A stretch of 46,803 nt of DNA, taken from NCBI RefSeq assembly GCF_013184745.1, contig NZ_JAATVU010000046.1, forward strand, positions 1-46,803, written 5' to 3'. A program made the position numbers and the translations under genes. The stretch comes from Mangrovicoccus sp. HB161399 (GTDB lineage: Bacteria > Pseudomonadota > Alphaproteobacteria > Rhodobacterales > Rhodobacteraceae). Shown here one piece after another: positions 7,751 to 17,524 of this stretch. The notes under the pieces are model-generated. The model was given only the letters and a program-made list of their open reading frames with translations, was not told where the DNA came from and searched no databases. The stretch's first letter is position 1; each line of letters begins with the position of its first letter.

Positions 7751-8314
7751 GTGCAGTTAGAAGAGACCGGCCTTCCGGGAGTCTTGCATCTCGTGCCGAA
7801 GCGCTTCGGCGACAGCCGGGGATTCTTTTCCGAGGTCTACAACAGGCAGGCCTGGGCAAAGATCGGGATCACCGTGGAGTTCGTCCAGGACAACCATTCC
7901 CTGTCGCGCGATGTCGGGGTCGTCCGGGGACTGCATTTCCAGGCCCCGCCGCATGCCCAGGACAAGCTGGTGCGCGTCGGCGCCGGGCGCGTGCTCGATG
8001 TGGCGGTCGACATCCGCAAGGGCAGCCCGCATTTCGGCAGGTGGGTCGCGGTCGAACTCTCGGCTGAAAAGGGCAACCAGCTCTTCATTCCCAAGGGCTT
8101 CCTGCACGGATTCGCCACGCTCGAGCCGAATTCCGAGCTGCTCTACAAATGTTCCGATGTCTATGCCCCGGAATGCGACGGAGCGGTCCGCTTCGACGAT
8201 CCCGATATCGGGATCGACTGGGGCTTCGACACATCTGCGGCGGTCCTCTCGGACAAGGACGCCAAGGCACCATTCCTGAAGGACTTCGACAGTCCGTTTG
8301 CGTACGAGGGTTGA
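7751..8314 (+). CDS. rfbC: dTDP-4-dehydrorhamnose 3,5-epimerase
   Basis: RmlC converts dTDP-4-keto-6-deoxy-D-glucose to dTDP-4-keto-L-rhamnose, the third step of dTDP-L-rhamnose synthesis in the cytoplasm. The 187-residue product has the cupin-type core with the catalytic-base His62 in [14 protein letters not shown] near residues 21-28, and the [13 protein letters not shown] and [10 protein letters not shown] blocks. Start is GTG, with GAGGA eight bases upstream. It leads a plus-strand operon with rfbB, rfbD, a sulfotransferase and rfbA; rfbB starts five bases after its stop. Confidence 0.95.
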   Translation: MQLEETGLPGVLHLVPKRFGDSRGFFSEVYNRQAWAKIGITVEFVQDNHSLSRDVGVVRGLHFQAPPHAQDKLVRVGAGRVLDVAVDIRKGSPHFGRWVAVELSAEKGNQLFIPKGFLHGFATLEPNSELLYKCSDVYAPECDGAVRFDDPDIGIDWGFDTSAAVLSDKDAKAPFLKDFDSPFAYEG

Positions 8315-8318
8315 TCTC

Positions 8319-9368
8319 ATGAAACTTCTGGTAACCGGCGGGGCCGGCTTCATCGGATCCGCAGTTGTCCGCCTTGCCGTCTCCCGCGGCCACTCGGTCG
8401 TCAATGTCGACGCGCTGACCTATGCAGCCTGCCTGGACAACGTCGCCTCGGTGGCGGACAGCCCGCTCTATGCCTTCGAACAGGCCGATATCTGCGACGG
8501 CGCAGCGCTGAAGCGCATCTTCGACACCCACAAGCCCGACGCAGTGATGCATCTGGCCGCAGAATCCCATGTCGACCGCTCGATCGACGGCCCGCGCGCC
8601 TTCATCGAGACCAACATCATGGGCACCTACGAGATGCTGCAGGCCGCCCGCGCCTACTGGACGGAGCAGGGCAAGCCGGAAAGCTTCCGCTTCCACCATA
8701 TCTCGACCGACGAGGTCTTCGGTTCGCTGCCGAACGACCCGAGCGTCAAGTTCACCGAGGAAACCCCCTACGATCCGCGCTCGCCCTATTCCTCGTCGAA
8801 GGCCTCGTCCGACCATCTTGTCCGCGCCTGGCACGAGACCTACGGGCTGCCGGTCGTGCTGACCAACTGCTCCAACAATTACGGTCCCTTCCACTTCCCC
8901 GAGAAGCTGGTGCCGGTGATCATCCTCAACGCGCTGGCCGGAAAGCCGCTGCCGATCTACGGAGACGGGTCGAACGTGCGCGACTGGCTCTTCGTCGAGG
9001 ACCATGCCGACGCGCTGCTGCTGGTCGTCGAGAAGGGCGAGCTCGGCCGCTCCTACAATATCGGCGGCGAAAACGAGAAGACCAACCTGGAGCTGGTCAG
9101 GACGCTCTGCGCGATCCTCGACCAGAAGCGGCCGAAGGCCTCCGGCAGCTACTCCGACCAGATCACCTTTGTCACCGACCGCCCGGGCCATGACGCGCGC
9201 TACGCGATCGACCCGACCCGGATCCGCAACGAGCTGAACTGGCGCCCCTCCGTGACCGTCGAGGAAGGCCTGGAGAAGACGGTGCAGTGGTATCTCGACA
9301 ACGAGACCTGGTGGCGTGCCCTGCAGGACCGCCACGGCGTCGGCGAACGCCTCGGCAAGGCCAGCTGA
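8319..9368 (+). CDS. rfbB: dTDP-glucose 4,6-dehydratase
   Basis: RmlB removes water from dTDP-glucose in the second step of dTDP-L-rhamnose synthesis. The 349-residue short-chain dehydrogenase-type protein has the NAD-binding GGAGFIGS motif at residues 7-14, the catalytic [12 protein letters not shown]-like block ([12 protein letters not shown]), and Tyr157-x3-Lys161 (YSSSK). An upstream in-frame ATG exists inside rfbC, but the start at 8319 has GAGG nearby and begins directly with [10 protein letters not shown], as the family does. Confidence 0.96.
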   Translation: MKLLVTGGAGFIGSAVVRLAVSRGHSVVNVDALTYAACLDNVASVADSPLYAFEQADICDGAALKRIFDTHKPDAVMHLAAESHVDRSIDGPRAFIETNIMGTYEMLQAARAYWTEQGKPESFRFHHISTDEVFGSLPNDPSVKFTEETPYDPRSPYSSSKASSDHLVRAWHETYGLPVVLTNCSNNYGPFHFPEKLVPVIILNALAGKPLPIYGDGSNVRDWLFVEDHADALLLVVEKGELGRSYNIGGENEKTNLELVRTLCAILDQKRPKASGSYSDQITFVTDRPGHDARYAIDPTRIRNELNWRPSVTVEEGLEKTVQWYLDNETWWRALQDRHGVGERLGKAS

Positions 9369-9377
9369 GGACAAGAC

Positions 9378-10241
9378 ATGAAATTCCTCGTTTTCGGCCG
9401 GAACGGCCAGCTTGCGACGGAGATCCAGCGCCGTGCCGGTGCACATGAGCTGGATGTCCGCGGCAGCGGCGACGCCGATTTCTCGGACCCCGGGGCCTGC
9501 GCCGCGATCGTCGCCGCAACGGATGCCGACGCGGTGATCAACGCCTCTGCCTATACGGCGGTCGACAAGGCCGAAAGCGACGAGGACGCCGCCTACCTGG
9601 TCAATGCCGCCACCCCGGCCAGGCTGGCGGAGGCCGCGGCGGCGAAGGGCATCCCCTTCGTGCATGTCTCCACCGACTACGTGTTCGACGGCTCGGGCGA
9701 CCAGCCCTTCGCGCCGGACCATCCGACCGCACCGCTCGGCGCCTATGGCCGGACCAAGCTGGCTGGCGAGGATGGCATCCGCGCGGCGGGCGGCACCCAT
9801 GCCATCTTCCGCACCTCCTGGGTGGTCTCCTCGCACGGCAACAACTTCGTCAAGACGATGCTGCGGCTCGGCGCCGAGCGCGACCGGCTGACCATCGTGG
9901 CCGACCAGATCGGCGGTCCGACCCCAGCTGCCGCGCTGGCCGACATCTGCCTTGCGGCTGCCGAACAGCTGGCCGCCGATCCGTCGAAATCGGGCACCTA
10001 CCACGTCTCCGGCGGTCCGGATGTCAGCTGGGCCGATTTCGCCCGCGAGATCTTCGCCCAGGCCGGGATCACCTGCGAGGTGGCGGACATTCCCAGCTCC
10101 GACTACCCGACCCCGGCCAAGCGTCCGCTGAATTCGCGCATGGACAACAGCGCGACCGAGGCCGCCTTCGGCCTGGCCCGCCCCGACTGGAAGGCCGGGC
10201 TCGCCGGCATCCTCGAAGACCTCGCCGCGGAACAAGCGTGA
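9378..10241 (+). CDS. rfbD: dTDP-4-dehydrorhamnose reductase
   Basis: RmlD performs the final NAD(P)H-dependent reduction to dTDP-L-rhamnose. The 287-residue product begins with a nucleotide-binding fold (MKFLVFGRNGQL), carries VNASAYTAVDKAE (about residues 55-67, as INASAYTAVDKAE), the STDYVFDG block and the Tyr123-x3-Lys127 pair (YGRTK). It lies nine bases after rfbB and its stop overlaps the GTG start of the next gene. Confidence 0.95.
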   Translation: MKFLVFGRNGQLATEIQRRAGAHELDVRGSGDADFSDPGACAAIVAATDADAVINASAYTAVDKAESDEDAAYLVNAATPARLAEAAAAKGIPFVHVSTDYVFDGSGDQPFAPDHPTAPLGAYGRTKLAGEDGIRAAGGTHAIFRTSWVVSSHGNNFVKTMLRLGAERDRLTIVADQIGGPTPAAALADICLAAAEQLAADPSKSGTYHVSGGPDVSWADFAREIFAQAGITCEVADIPSSDYPTPAKRPLNSRMDNSATEAAFGLARPDWKAGLAGILEDLAAEQA

Positions 10242-11068
10242 CACCCATGTCCCGGAGCCTGAGATATGCCGCCGGGACATTCCGTCCGATCGCCGAGAAC
10301 CTGACGCACGGCTTCGCCGCGGATCACGCGCTGGAATTCTACGCCGCGCGCTCGATCTACAGCTTCATCCCGAAGAACGCCTGCTCCACCTTGCGCTTCG
10401 CGCTGGCGCGGGCCAACGGCGCGATCTCCTCGCCGGTGGAAATCGACTGGATCCACCACAACAACTACACGTTCCGGGCGGACCAGCGGTCGCTGCAGCA
10501 GGCGGAATTCACCTTCGTCGTGCTGCGCTGCCCGTTCCGGCGGCTGGTCTCGGTCTTCCTCGACAAGATCGTCAACCGCTACCACAACTTCTGGTTCGCC
10601 TTCCCCCAGGAGGACGGCCCGATCATCCCCGGCAGCGTCACCTTCCGGACATTCCTCGAGCGCCTCGCCCGCAACAAGCTGAGCGCGGACATCCACTGGC
10701 GTCCGCAGGTCGATTTCCTCGTCTACGAGGAGTACGACCGCTGGATCCCGCTGGAGCGCTTCCCCGACTACCTGCCCGAGCTGTCCGAACGGCTGGGAAC
10801 GGAGATCCTCGACACGCGCGCGCTGCTGCGCCACGACACCAGCCGCTTCTCCCCCGCTCCGGACGGCCGCTATGCCGACATCCCGATCCGCGAGATCGAG
10901 GCGATGCAGGCCAAGGGCATCGCCCCCAGAGCGGAACAGCTCTTCGACGAGGCCCTCGCCGGACTCGCCGCCCATATCTACCACGCCGACCTGACCCTCT
11001 ATGTCGAGAAGTTCGGGGCGGACGCCATCCTCTTCCCACGGTTCGCAGGAACCGGCAAAGACCAGTAG
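10238..11068 (+). CDS. Sulfotransferase-family protein in the rhamnose operon
   Basis: A 276-residue protein of the sulfotransferase-2 type (PF03567-like), predicted to transfer sulfate from PAPS, probably to a carbohydrate. The 5'-phosphosulfate-binding loop is seen as IPKNACST (residues 44-51) and the 3'-phosphate-binding strand as [14 protein letters not shown] (94-107), with Arg97 and Ser105 in the expected spacing. GTG at 10238 overlaps the rfbD stop by four bases (GTGA); ATG at 10247 is the alternative. No signal peptide or clear membrane span is visible, so it is probably cytoplasmic. It sits between rfbD and rfbA, which suggests that a rhamnose-containing glycan precursor is sulfated, but the acceptor is unknown. 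Confidence 0.75.
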   Translation: MTPMSRSLRYAAGTFRPIAENLTHGFAADHALEFYAARSIYSFIPKNACSTLRFALARANGAISSPVEIDWIHHNNYTFRADQRSLQQAEFTFVVLRCPFRRLVSVFLDKIVNRYHNFWFAFPQEDGPIIPGSVTFRTFLERLARNKLSADIHWRPQVDFLVYEEYDRWIPLERFPDYLPELSERLGTEILDTRALLRHDTSRFSPAPDGRYADIPIREIEAMQAKGIAPRAEQLFDEALAGLAAHIYHADLTLYVEKFGADAILFPRFAGTGKDQ

Positions 11069-11078
11069 GAGTTCATCC

Positions 11079-11954
11079 GTGACGCAGCGCAAAGGCATCA
11101 TTCTCGCCGGGGGATCCGGCACGAGGCTCTACCCGATCACCCGCGGGGTGTCGAAGCAGCTCCTGCCGATCTACGACAAGCCGATGATCTACTTCCCGAT
11201 TTCCGTGCTGATGCTGGCCGGCATCCGGGAAATCGCGATGATCACGACGCCGCAGGACCAGGAGCAGTTCAAGCGCACGCTCGGCGACGGCAGCCAGTGG
11301 GGCATCAAGCTGGAATACATCGTCCAGCCCTCGCCCGACGGGCTGGCCCAGGCCTACATCCTGGCCGAGGACTTCCTCGACGGCGCGCCCTCGGCCATGT
11401 GCCTCGGCGACAACATCTTCTTCGGCCACGGCCTGCCGAAGCTGCTGGCCTCGGCCGGATCGAAGGATGTCGGCGGCACCGTCTTCGGCTACCGCGTGGC
11501 CGATCCCGAGCGCTACGGCGTGGTGAAGTTCGACGGCGACGGCAAGGCGGAGCAGATCATCGAGAAGCCCGAAGTGCCGCCGTCCAACTACGCGGTGACC
11601 GGGCTCTACTTCCTCGACGGCAGCGCGCCTGCACGCGCCCGCCAGGTGGAGCCGTCGCCGCGCGGCGAACTGGAAATCACCACCCTGCTGGAGATGTACC
11701 TGCACGAGGGCACGCTCTCGGTGGAGACCATGGGCCGCGGCTATGCCTGGCTCGACACCGGAACGCATGGCTCCCTGCTCGACGCGGGCAACTTCGTGCG
11801 CACCCTGACCGTGCGCCAGGGCCAGCAGGTCGGCTGCCTCGAGGAAATCGCCTTCGAGCAGGGCTGGATCACCCCCGACCAGCTGCGCGAGGCAGGCGCC
11901 ACCTACAAGAAGAACGACTACGGCAAGTACCTGCTCGCCCTCGCCGGCAACTGA
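11079..11954 (+). CDS. rfbA: Glucose-1-phosphate thymidylyltransferase
   Basis: RmlA makes dTDP-glucose from dTTP and glucose-1-phosphate, the first and feedback-regulated step of dTDP-L-rhamnose synthesis. The 291-residue product begins with the nucleotidyltransferase signature [16 protein letters not shown], has [15 protein letters not shown], the metal-binding CLGDNIF block, and FIEKP-like [19 protein letters not shown] split across the middle. Start is GTG at 11079 with AGGAG upstream; a longer reading frame to 11001 runs back into the sulfotransferase gene and is rejected. It is the last gene of the operon, followed by a strong hairpin. Confidence 0.96.
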   Translation: MTQRKGIILAGGSGTRLYPITRGVSKQLLPIYDKPMIYFPISVLMLAGIREIAMITTPQDQEQFKRTLGDGSQWGIKLEYIVQPSPDGLAQAYILAEDFLDGAPSAMCLGDNIFFGHGLPKLLASAGSKDVGGTVFGYRVADPERYGVVKFDGDGKAEQIIEKPEVPPSNYAVTGLYFLDGSAPARARQVEPSPRGELEITTLLEMYLHEGTLSVETMGRGYAWLDTGTHGSLLDAGNFVRTLTVRQGQQVGCLEEIAFEQGWITPDQLREAGATYKKNDYGKYLLALAGN

Positions 11955-11960
11955 CTGCCG

Positions 11961-11994
11961 CTGTCCGGCGCCTTCGCTGCGGGGCGCCGGACAG
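11961..11994 (+). terminator. Strong stem-loop after rfbA
   Basis: A perfect 12-base stem, CTGTCCGGCGCC (11961-11972) with GGCGCCGGACAG (11983-11994), and a 10-base loop, starting six bases after the rfbA stop. There is no T tract on the plus strand, so it may end transcription inefficiently or protect the 3' end. Confidence 0.6.
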
Positions 11995-12121
11995 CATGGC
12001 CCCGCCGGGGATGCGGCAAGGACCCGCCTGCCGCACCGCACGCCCCGCGCCTCCCCTTGCCGCCCGCCGGGCCGCACCCCATCTTTCCGGCGGGGCGCCT
12101 ACCGCCCGGGAGACGAGACAC

Positions 12122-12514
12122 ATGAAGCACCTGATCTGCCTGGCCGCCCTGGCAGCCGCACCGATGGCAATGGCCCAGACCGCCCCCGAAACCGAAACCG
12201 AGTTCCGCCTGGCAGAGATGGACGGCGCGCCCTACGAGGGCAGCGCGACGCTGATCTTCCCCGAAGACGGGCGGGTCGCCGGCAAGGGACCGTGCAACAA
12301 CTTCATGGGCCGCGCCGAATGGGGCGAGGACGGCGCCGTCAGCTTCGGGCCGCTGGCCTCCACCATGATGGCCTGCCCCGATCTCGACGCCGAGAAGGAA
12401 CTGCTGAAGGCGCTCGGCGCCGTCAGCAAGATCGAGATGCAGGAGGACGGCTTCCTGCTCACGACGGATGACGGCGCGACTCTGCTCTACCTGGCCTCCG
12501 CCCCCGCGGAGTGA
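12122..12514 (+). CDS. META-domain (HslJ-like) secreted protein
   Basis: A 130-residue protein with a signal peptide (MKHLICLAALAAAPMAMA, cleavage near residue 18-19) and a META domain (PF03724-type), recognised by GKGPCNNFMG and FGPLASTMMACPDLDAE, with the paired cysteines usual in this domain. Family members such as E. coli HslJ are envelope or heat-shock-linked proteins of unclear biochemical role. There is no lipobox at the mature end, so it is probably periplasmic. It has its own 160-base upstream gap. Its 3' end overlaps the convergent recO by 28 bases. Confidence 0.8.
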   Translation: MKHLICLAALAAAPMAMAQTAPETETEFRLAEMDGAPYEGSATLIFPEDGRVAGKGPCNNFMGRAEWGEDGAVSFGPLASTMMACPDLDAEKELLKALGAVSKIEMQEDGFLLTTDDGATLLYLASAPAE

Positions 12515-13236
12515 TCGCCCCGCTTCAGCAGGTCGACCAGCCGCGCCCGCGAGGCCGGGAAGGGCTGGCCGCTCCATTGCGGCGGGACGTGCTTCTTCAG
12601 GAAATGCCCGGTGGTGGACAGCGCCAGCGCGATCTCGCCGTCCGGCGCATTGCCCTGCCCTTTCAGGCAGTCCGGCAGCGGCAGCAGCCGGTCCGCCCAT
12701 TCCCCCGCCGCCTGGCGGCTGACCGCGCGGCCGGTCCGGGGGGAAACGAAGCAGAGCTCCTCGTTGGTGCCCCGCACCGCGCAGCGGTCGAGCTCCAGCC
12801 TGTAGCCGAGCGCCTCCAGCAGCGCGAGTTCCCAGCGCAGATAGGCCAGCGTCCAGGCCGGTGTCAGCGGCATCACGTCGAGCAATTCGGCGGTACGCTC
12901 GTAAATGCCGGGCAAGGCCAGCCGCTCGGGCAGCGCATAGGCCAGCAGCCCGGTCACCGCCGACAGCCCCGCCAGCGTGCGGCGGTCATTCATCAGCAGC
13001 GCGGCGCGGTCGCGCTCCAGCTCGACGGTGAAGGCGCCCATGTGATCCTGCAGGCGCGCGCGCCAGCTCAGGGCCAGAAGGTTGCCCGGCTGCAGGACAG
13101 GCGACATCCGGCGGCTCTGCCCGCCGCGCAGGATGCCGGCATGGCGTCCGTGCTCCGGGGTCAGCACCTCCAGGATCGCCGCATGCTCCCCATGCGGACG
13201 GCACGCTATGAGGATGCCCTGTCCCTGCCATTCCAT
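12487..13236 (-). CDS. recO: DNA repair protein RecO
   Basis: RecO helps load RecA on SSB-coated single-stranded DNA in the RecFOR pathway. The 249-residue product has the N-terminal OB fold typical of RecO (GILIACRPHGEHAAILEVLT, quoted here only in part as GEHAAILEVLTPEHG) and the helical C-terminal domain (AYLRWELALLEALGY, LDRCAVRG, FVSPRTGRAVS). It is the last gene of the minus-strand housekeeping run that contains lepB, rnc and era, the usual neighbourhood of recO in alphaproteobacteria. Its tail overlaps the META-domain gene on the other strand. Confidence 0.93.
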   Translation of the reverse strand: MEWQGQGILIACRPHGEHAAILEVLTPEHGRHAGILRGGQSRRMSPVLQPGNLLALSWRARLQDHMGAFTVELERDRAALLMNDRRTLAGLSAVTGLLAYALPERLALPGIYERTAELLDVMPLTPAWTLAYLRWELALLEALGYRLELDRCAVRGTNEELCFVSPRTGRAVSRQAAGEWADRLLPLPDCLKGQGNAPDGEIALALSTTGHFLKKHVPPQWSGQPFPASRARLVDLLKRGDHSAGAEAR

Positions 13237-13276
13237 CCCTGCAAGATAGGCGCGCGAAGGCCCGTGCGAAAGGCGC

Positions 13277-13894
13277 TCAGCGCTTCGCCGCCATGATCTC
13301 CGCCAGCAGCCCGCCGCCCCGCGCCGCCAGGCCGTCCGCGGCGCCCTGCCGGTCCGCCTCGTTGCGGTTCTGGCTCAGCTTCGACTTGGCGAGCAGCCGC
13401 GTCACCTCGATCCGGAAGGCCACGATATTGGCCAGCATCCCGTCGATATACTCGGAGGGCGCATCCGCCATCTTCCAGGCGGCATCGCCGTTGGCGCGGC
13501 GCTCGTGCATCCGCGTCAGCAGCGCGACCGCCTGCCGCTTGGCCTGCACGCCATGGGAAAAGGAAATTTTTCCATGGACATGGACCACCTGGTAATTCCA
13601 TGTCGGCACCACGCGGTGATGCTCCGCCTTGCCGGGATAGTCATTCGCCGAGACATAGCCGTCGGCGCCGCGGAAGATGGCCAGAACCTCCTGCTCCTGC
13701 CCGATCGCGCGGTGCATGTCATTGGCCAGCGCGCAATGGCCGATCAGCGCGCCGTCCGGCGCGGCCAGAAGCGGCAGATGGTTGGCCGCCAGCCCTTCCG
13801 CCGTCTGCGCCACGACGCAGGCCAGCGGCGCGCCTTCCATCACCGCGGCAATCGCGGCAGGATCGCGTTCCTCGAAATGCTCCGGAATGTACAT
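13277..13894 (-). CDS. FMN-binding negative transcriptional regulator (PaiB family)
   Basis: A 205-residue protein of the PaiB/FMN-binding type (PF04299), recognised by MYIPEHFEE at the start, the GYVSANDYPGK region and VPTWNYQVVHVHG (about residues 97-109). The fold is a flavin-reductase-like split barrel. Family members are described as negative regulators of protease and sporulation genes in Bacillus, but the role in proteobacteria is not established. It lies between the DUF1491 gene and recO on the same strand, with short gaps (9 and 40 bases), so it probably shares their transcript. Confidence 0.85.
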   Translation of the reverse strand: MYIPEHFEERDPAAIAAVMEGAPLACVVAQTAEGLAANHLPLLAAPDGALIGHCALANDMHRAIGQEQEVLAIFRGADGYVSANDYPGKAEHHRVVPTWNYQVVHVHGKISFSHGVQAKRQAVALLTRMHERRANGDAAWKMADAPSEYIDGMLANIVAFRIEVTRLLAKSKLSQNRNEADRQGAADGLAARGGGLLAEIMAAKR

Positions 13895-13903
13895 GTCAGC
13901 CCC

Positions 13904-14233
13904 TCAGGCCAGCGAGGGATCGTCGAGCAGGGAGCGGCTCTCGCGGCTTTCCAGCTCGATCACCCAGAGATCGCGGTCGCGCGCCGTCTCGCGGCGGATG
14001 CGCTCGTCGATCTCGAATTCGGACTCGTCCATGGTGCGCACCCACTGCCGGACATCCGCCATCAGGTCGTATTGCCGTTCCCAGAGCTCCGCCGTGCCGT
14101 CGAGCCGCGCCACCTTGACCCAGACCGCCCCGGCGGTCGCGTCGCCCTTCTGGACGACGTAGGCGGGGATGTTCTCCAGCCCCAGCCTTGTCATGTAGGC
14201 CCCGACCCAGATGCCGGTGGCGAGGCGGCTCAC
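13904..14233 (-). CDS. DUF1491 family protein
   Basis: A 109-residue protein of unknown function that matches the DUF1491 family of alphaproteobacteria (RLATGIWVGAYMTRL start, GAVWVKVARLDG, then RRETARDRDLWVIELESRE). The start is GTG at 14233, overlapping the era stop as GTGA; this is preferred to a much longer frame that runs antisense-phased through era. Translational coupling to era is conserved in related genomes as far as I recall. No catalytic motif or membrane segment is seen. Confidence 0.8.
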   Translation of the reverse strand: MSRLATGIWVGAYMTRLGLENIPAYVVQKGDATAGAVWVKVARLDGTAELWERQYDLMADVRQWVRTMDESEFEIDERIRRETARDRDLWVIELESRESRSLLDDPSLA

Positions 14234-15141
14234 AGGTCGCCGTCGCGGAAGTCGAGCCCCATCTCGCCGTAGCGCTCGGCCTCTTCCAGCCAGTTCGGAC
14301 GCACCTTGACCTGGCAGAAGAGGTGGACCCGGCGTTCCAGGAATTCCTCCAGCTCCAGCCGCGCGGCCTGGCTGATCGCCTTGATCGTCTCGCCGCCCTT
14401 GCCCAGGATGATCCCCTTGTGGCCGTCGCGGGCGACATAGATGATCTGGTCGATGCGGGTGGAGCCGTCGGGACGGTCCTCCCAGGCTTCGGTCTCCACG
14501 GTCAGCTGGTAGGGAAGCTCCTGGTGCAGGCGCAGCGTCAGCTTCTCGCGGGTGATCTCGGCCGCGATCATGCGCATCGGCAGGTCGGCGATCTGGTCCT
14601 CGGGATAGAGCCAGGGACCTTTCGGCACTTCCTCGGCCAGCCACTGGCGCAGGTCGTCGACGCCATAGCCCTTCTCGGCCGAGATCATGAATGTCTTGGC
14701 GAACTTGAAGCGGCTGTTGAGGTCCTCGGTCAGCGCCAACAGCGTCTTGGCCTCGACCCGGTCGATCTTGTTGATCGCCAGCGCGACCGGCTGCGCGGTG
14801 CCGCGCTCGGCCAGCGACTCGATGATCCGTTCGACGCCCGCGGTAATGCCGCGATGCGCCTCGACCAGCAGGACGATCAGGTCGGCATCCGCCGCCCCGC
14901 CCCAGGCCGCGGCGACCATCGCGCGGTCGAGCCTGCGGCGCGGCCGGAACAGGCCGGGCGTGTCGACGAAGACGATCTGGCTGTCGCCTTCCATCGCGAC
15001 GCCGCGGATGCGGGCGCGCGTGGTCTGCACCTTGTGGGTGACGATCGAGACTTTCGCCCCGACCATCCGGTTGAGAAGCGTGGACTTCCCGGCATTCGGC
15101 TCGCCGATCAGGGCGACGAACCCGGCCTTGGTGGCAGTCAT
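14230..15141 (-). CDS. era: GTPase Era
   Basis: Era is an essential GTPase that binds 16S rRNA and helps assemble the 30S subunit. The 303-residue product has G1 GEPNAGKST (residues 13-21), G3 VDTPG, G4 NKID, and the C-terminal KH domain with [18 protein letters not shown] at 15141 overlaps the rnc stop as ATGA, so a longer upstream frame is rejected. The rnc-era pair is a classic conserved operon that links RNase III processing of rRNA to ribosome assembly. Confidence 0.96.
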   Translation of the reverse strand: MTATKAGFVALIGEPNAGKSTLLNRMVGAKVSIVTHKVQTTRARIRGVAMEGDSQIVFVDTPGLFRPRRRLDRAMVAAAWGGAADADLIVLLVEAHRGITAGVERIIESLAERGTAQPVALAINKIDRVEAKTLLALTEDLNSRFKFAKTFMISAEKGYGVDDLRQWLAEEVPKGPWLYPEDQIADLPMRMIAAEITREKLTLRLHQELPYQLTVETEAWEDRPDGSTRIDQIIYVARDGHKGIILGKGGETIKAISQAARLELEEFLERRVHLFCQVKVRPNWLEEAERYGEMGLDFRDGDL

Positions 15142-15827
15142 GATTTCGATCCTTTCAGCCGGGACAGCAGGTCGCGCGCCGCGGCCTGCTCGGCCTGGCG
15201 CTTCGATCCGGCCGTGGCAGTGGCGGTTTCGCCGGAATCGAGCCGGACGCAGATCCGGAATTGCGGCGCATGGTCGGGCCCTTCGCGGCCGGTGATCTCG
15301 TAATGCGGCGGGGTCTGGCCGCGGGCCTGGGCCCATTCCTGCAGCGCGGTCTTGGGATCGCGGGCATCGGCCTTGACGCTGCCGATCCGGCCGCCCCAGA
15401 GCCGCAGCACCAGCTCGTGCGCGGCGCGGAAGCCGGCATCGAGATACACCGCGGCAATCACCGCCTCCAGCGCATCGGCCAGCAGCGCCTCCTTGCGGCG
15501 TCCGCCGGACAGCATCTCGGACCGTCCGAGCCGGAGCACCTTGCCCAGCTCGATCTCGCGGGCGACGTCGGCGCAGGTCTCCTTGCGCACCAGCGCGTTG
15601 AAGCGCGGCGCCAGAACGCCCTCGGCAGCCTTGTCGTCCGCCCCGAGCAGCGCTTCGGCCATGACGAGCCCCAGCACCCGGTCGCCCAGGAATTCCAGCC
15701 GCTCGTTGTTCGGCTGGATCTGGGACGAGACTGAGGCATGGGTCAGCGCCTCCTTCAGCAGCGCGGCGTTCGAGAACTGGTGTCCAAGCCGCGCCATGAA
15801 GGCCTTGATATCCGGGGACTGGGTCAA
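15138..15827 (-). CDS. rnc: Ribonuclease III
   Basis: RNase III cleaves double-stranded RNA, including the rRNA precursor. The product has the catalytic signature [15 protein letters not shown], the second acidic block [17 protein letters not shown] and a C-terminal double-stranded-RNA-binding domain ([23 protein letters not shown]). I choose TTG at 15827, which overlaps the lepB stop (TTGA) and gives 229 residues with the normal N-terminal extension before RLGHQFS; ATG at 15797 would give 219. It is between lepB and era. Confidence 0.94.
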   Translation of the reverse strand: MTQSPDIKAFMARLGHQFSNAALLKEALTHASVSSQIQPNNERLEFLGDRVLGLVMAEALLGADDKAAEGVLAPRFNALVRKETCADVAREIELGKVLRLGRSEMLSGGRRKEALLADALEAVIAAVYLDAGFRAAHELVLRLWGGRIGSVKADARDPKTALQEWAQARGQTPPHYEITGREGPDHAPQFRICVRLDSGETATATAGSKRQAEQAAARDLLSRLKGSKS

Positions 15828-16615
15828 TCGAGCGCCTTGAAGAAGCGGTCCTTGCGCCAGGTCCAGAAGAAGAAGATGGACCGGCCCGCGGAGGAGAACA
15901 TCACCCGGTCGGCGCGGCCGATCAGGTTTTCGAACGGAACGAAGCCGACGCCATGGGCAGTCTGCGGCACACGGCTGTCGTTGGAGTTGTCGCGGTTGTC
16001 GCCCATGAAGAAGAAATGGCCCTCCGGCACGGTGTAGACGCCGGTATTGTCCAGCGGCGTGGTGCGCGTGTCCAGAATGGAATGGCTGCGGCCGCCGGGC
16101 AGGGTCTCGATCAGGCGGGTCTTCTCGCAATCGGCGCCGAGCCCGACCATGCCGTTGGAGCAGATCGGAACGCCGCCCATCGGGCCCTGCGGCTCGAACT
16201 TCTCGATGAAGAAGCCGCCCGGCTCGGTCTTGACCTCTTCGCCGTTGATCCAAAGGCGGCCTTCCTTCATCTGGATCTTGTCGCCCGGCAGGCCGATCAG
16301 CCGCTTGATGAAGTCCTGGCCGGTCACCGGATGGCGGAAGACGACGATGTCGCCGCGCTTGGGCTCGTGCGCCAGGATGCGGCCGTCGATGAAGGAGCAC
16401 ATCGAGGCGAAGGGGCAGGAATACTGCGAGTAGCCGTAGGCCATCTTGTTGACGAAAAGGAAATCGCCGATCAGCAGCGTGTCCTTCATCGATCCCGAGG
16501 GAATCCAGAAGGGCTGGAAGAACAAGGTGCGGAACACGCCCGCGATCAGAAGGGCATAGACGATCGTCTTGACGGTCTCGACGAGCCCGCTCTCTTTACC
16601 TGCCTTCGCGGCCAT
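15824..16615 (-). CDS. lepB: Signal peptidase I
   Basis: LepB removes signal peptides from exported proteins at the outer face of the inner membrane. The 263-residue protein has one N-terminal membrane span (about 15-33), catalytic Ser42 in PSGSM, catalytic Lys104 in [11 protein letters not shown], and the C-terminal [11 protein letters not shown] box. It lies between acpS and rnc with an overlap on the rnc side and an 11-base gap on the acpS side, so the block is probably one operon. Confidence 0.96.
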   Translation of the reverse strand: MAAKAGKESGLVETVKTIVYALLIAGVFRTLFFQPFWIPSGSMKDTLLIGDFLFVNKMAYGYSQYSCPFASMCSFIDGRILAHEPKRGDIVVFRHPVTGQDFIKRLIGLPGDKIQMKEGRLWINGEEVKTEPGGFFIEKFEPQGPMGGVPICSNGMVGLGADCEKTRLIETLPGGRSHSILDTRTTPLDNTGVYTVPEGHFFFMGDNRDNSNDSRVPQTAHGVGFVPFENLIGRADRVMFSSAGRSIFFFWTWRKDRFFKALD

Positions 16616-16626
16616 GCACTGTCCTT

Positions 16627-17085
16627 TCAGTCCTGATGCGGCGTTTCTTGGGGGGAGGCCGGGGCGGAGTCAAGCGCGCCCAGGCCTGTCAAGGGGCGGG
16701 CCTCGATCACCACGAAGGCCTGGGCCCAGGGATGGTCGTCGGTCAGCGTGACATGGACCACCGCTTCGTGTCCCGGCGGCGTCATCGCCGCCAGCCGGTC
16801 GGCGGCCCAGCCGGTCAGCTCCATCACCGGCTGGCCGGTCGAGATGTTCCGCACGGCCATGTCCTTCCAGGAGATGCCCATGGCCAGCCCGGTGCCGAGC
16901 GCCTTGGAGCAGGCCTCCTTGGCGGCCCATCGCTTGGCGTAGGTGCCCGCGACATCGGCGCGGCGTTCCGCCTTGGCGCGCTCGGTCTCGGTGAAGACCC
17001 GAGTCTTGAACCGGTCGCCGAAGCGCTCCAGCGTGCCGGAGATGCGTTCGATATTCGCCAGGTCGGTGCCGATGCCGAGGATCAT
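16627..17085 (-). CDS. acpS: Holo-[acyl-carrier-protein] synthase
   Basis: AcpS transfers 4'-phosphopantetheine from CoA to acyl carrier protein. The 152-residue product starts MILGIGTDL with metal-binding Asp8 and has [15 protein letters not shown] with the catalytic Glu. It is a little longer than usual because of a Pro/Ala-rich tail after [15 protein letters not shown] at 17085 overlaps the previous gene's stop as ATGA; an upstream start would lie in that gene. The pdxJ-acpS-lepB-rnc-era order is common in proteobacteria. Confidence 0.94.
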   Translation of the reverse strand: MILGIGTDLANIERISGTLERFGDRFKTRVFTETERAKAERRADVAGTYAKRWAAKEACSKALGTGLAMGISWKDMAVRNISTGQPVMELTGWAADRLAAMTPPGHEAVVHVTLTDDHPWAQAFVVIEARPLTGLGALDSAPASPQETPHQD

Positions 17086-17510
17086 TGCCGCTCGGCCGCG
17101 ACGCGGCGCGCGACCGCGCCGAACAGCAGGTAGCCGACGATCAGCAGCGTCGCGGCATAGATCGCCACCGTCGCCAGGATCGACATCCACAGCCCCGGCG
17201 GCAGCGCCGCCAGATCGCCGCCGGCCACCACGACGCCGAAGAGCCCGAGCATCAGGAAGGTCGCCGTCCCCCAGAGCGCCATCGACAGTGCAGTGCGGCG
17301 CAACAGCGCCTCGGAGGGCGCGGCGCGGTTGCGGCGGCCGCAGAGATTGCCCTCGATGCCCACGGCGCCGACGATGGCCAGGATCCCCGCCACGGATTGC
17401 GGCAGGCCGAAGCCCGCCACCGCGTGCAGGGTGCCGTTGGCGATCGCGACCACGATGGTCAGGCCGATCAGGGCAAGCGTGAAGCGGAGGGGCTGGAAGC
17501 TGTAGCTCAT
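17082..17510 (-). CDS. Four-span membrane protein, possibly ABZJ_00895 family
   Basis: A 142-residue integral membrane protein with four probable spans (about 8-27, 36-52, 75-96 and 105-131) and a short polar loop with Arg residues ([15 protein letters not shown]). The pattern of a glycine-rich second span followed by such a loop resembles the ABZJ_00895 family of unknown function, but the match is by eye only. It is placed between pdxJ and acpS, 14 bases after pdxJ and overlapping acpS by four bases (ATGA), so it is co-translated with them. No function is proposed. Confidence 0.7.
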   Translation of the reverse strand: MSYSFQPLRFTLALIGLTIVVAIANGTLHAVAGFGLPQSVAGILAIVGAVGIEGNLCGRRNRAAPSEALLRRTALSMALWGTATFLMLGLFGVVVAGGDLAALPPGLWMSILATVAIYAATLLIVGYLLFGAVARRVAAERQ

Positions 17511-17524
17511 CTCTGCGTCCCGGC

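Noticed and set aside
8085-10280. A 731-codon minus-strand open frame opposite rfbB and rfbD
   Set aside because: Antisense shadow of GC-rich rfb genes; Arg/Gly/His-rich with no domain, while the plus strand encodes recognised enzymes.
16627-17190. An N-terminally extended acpS
   Set aside because: The extension overlaps the membrane-protein gene; family-like sequence begins at MILGIGTDL.
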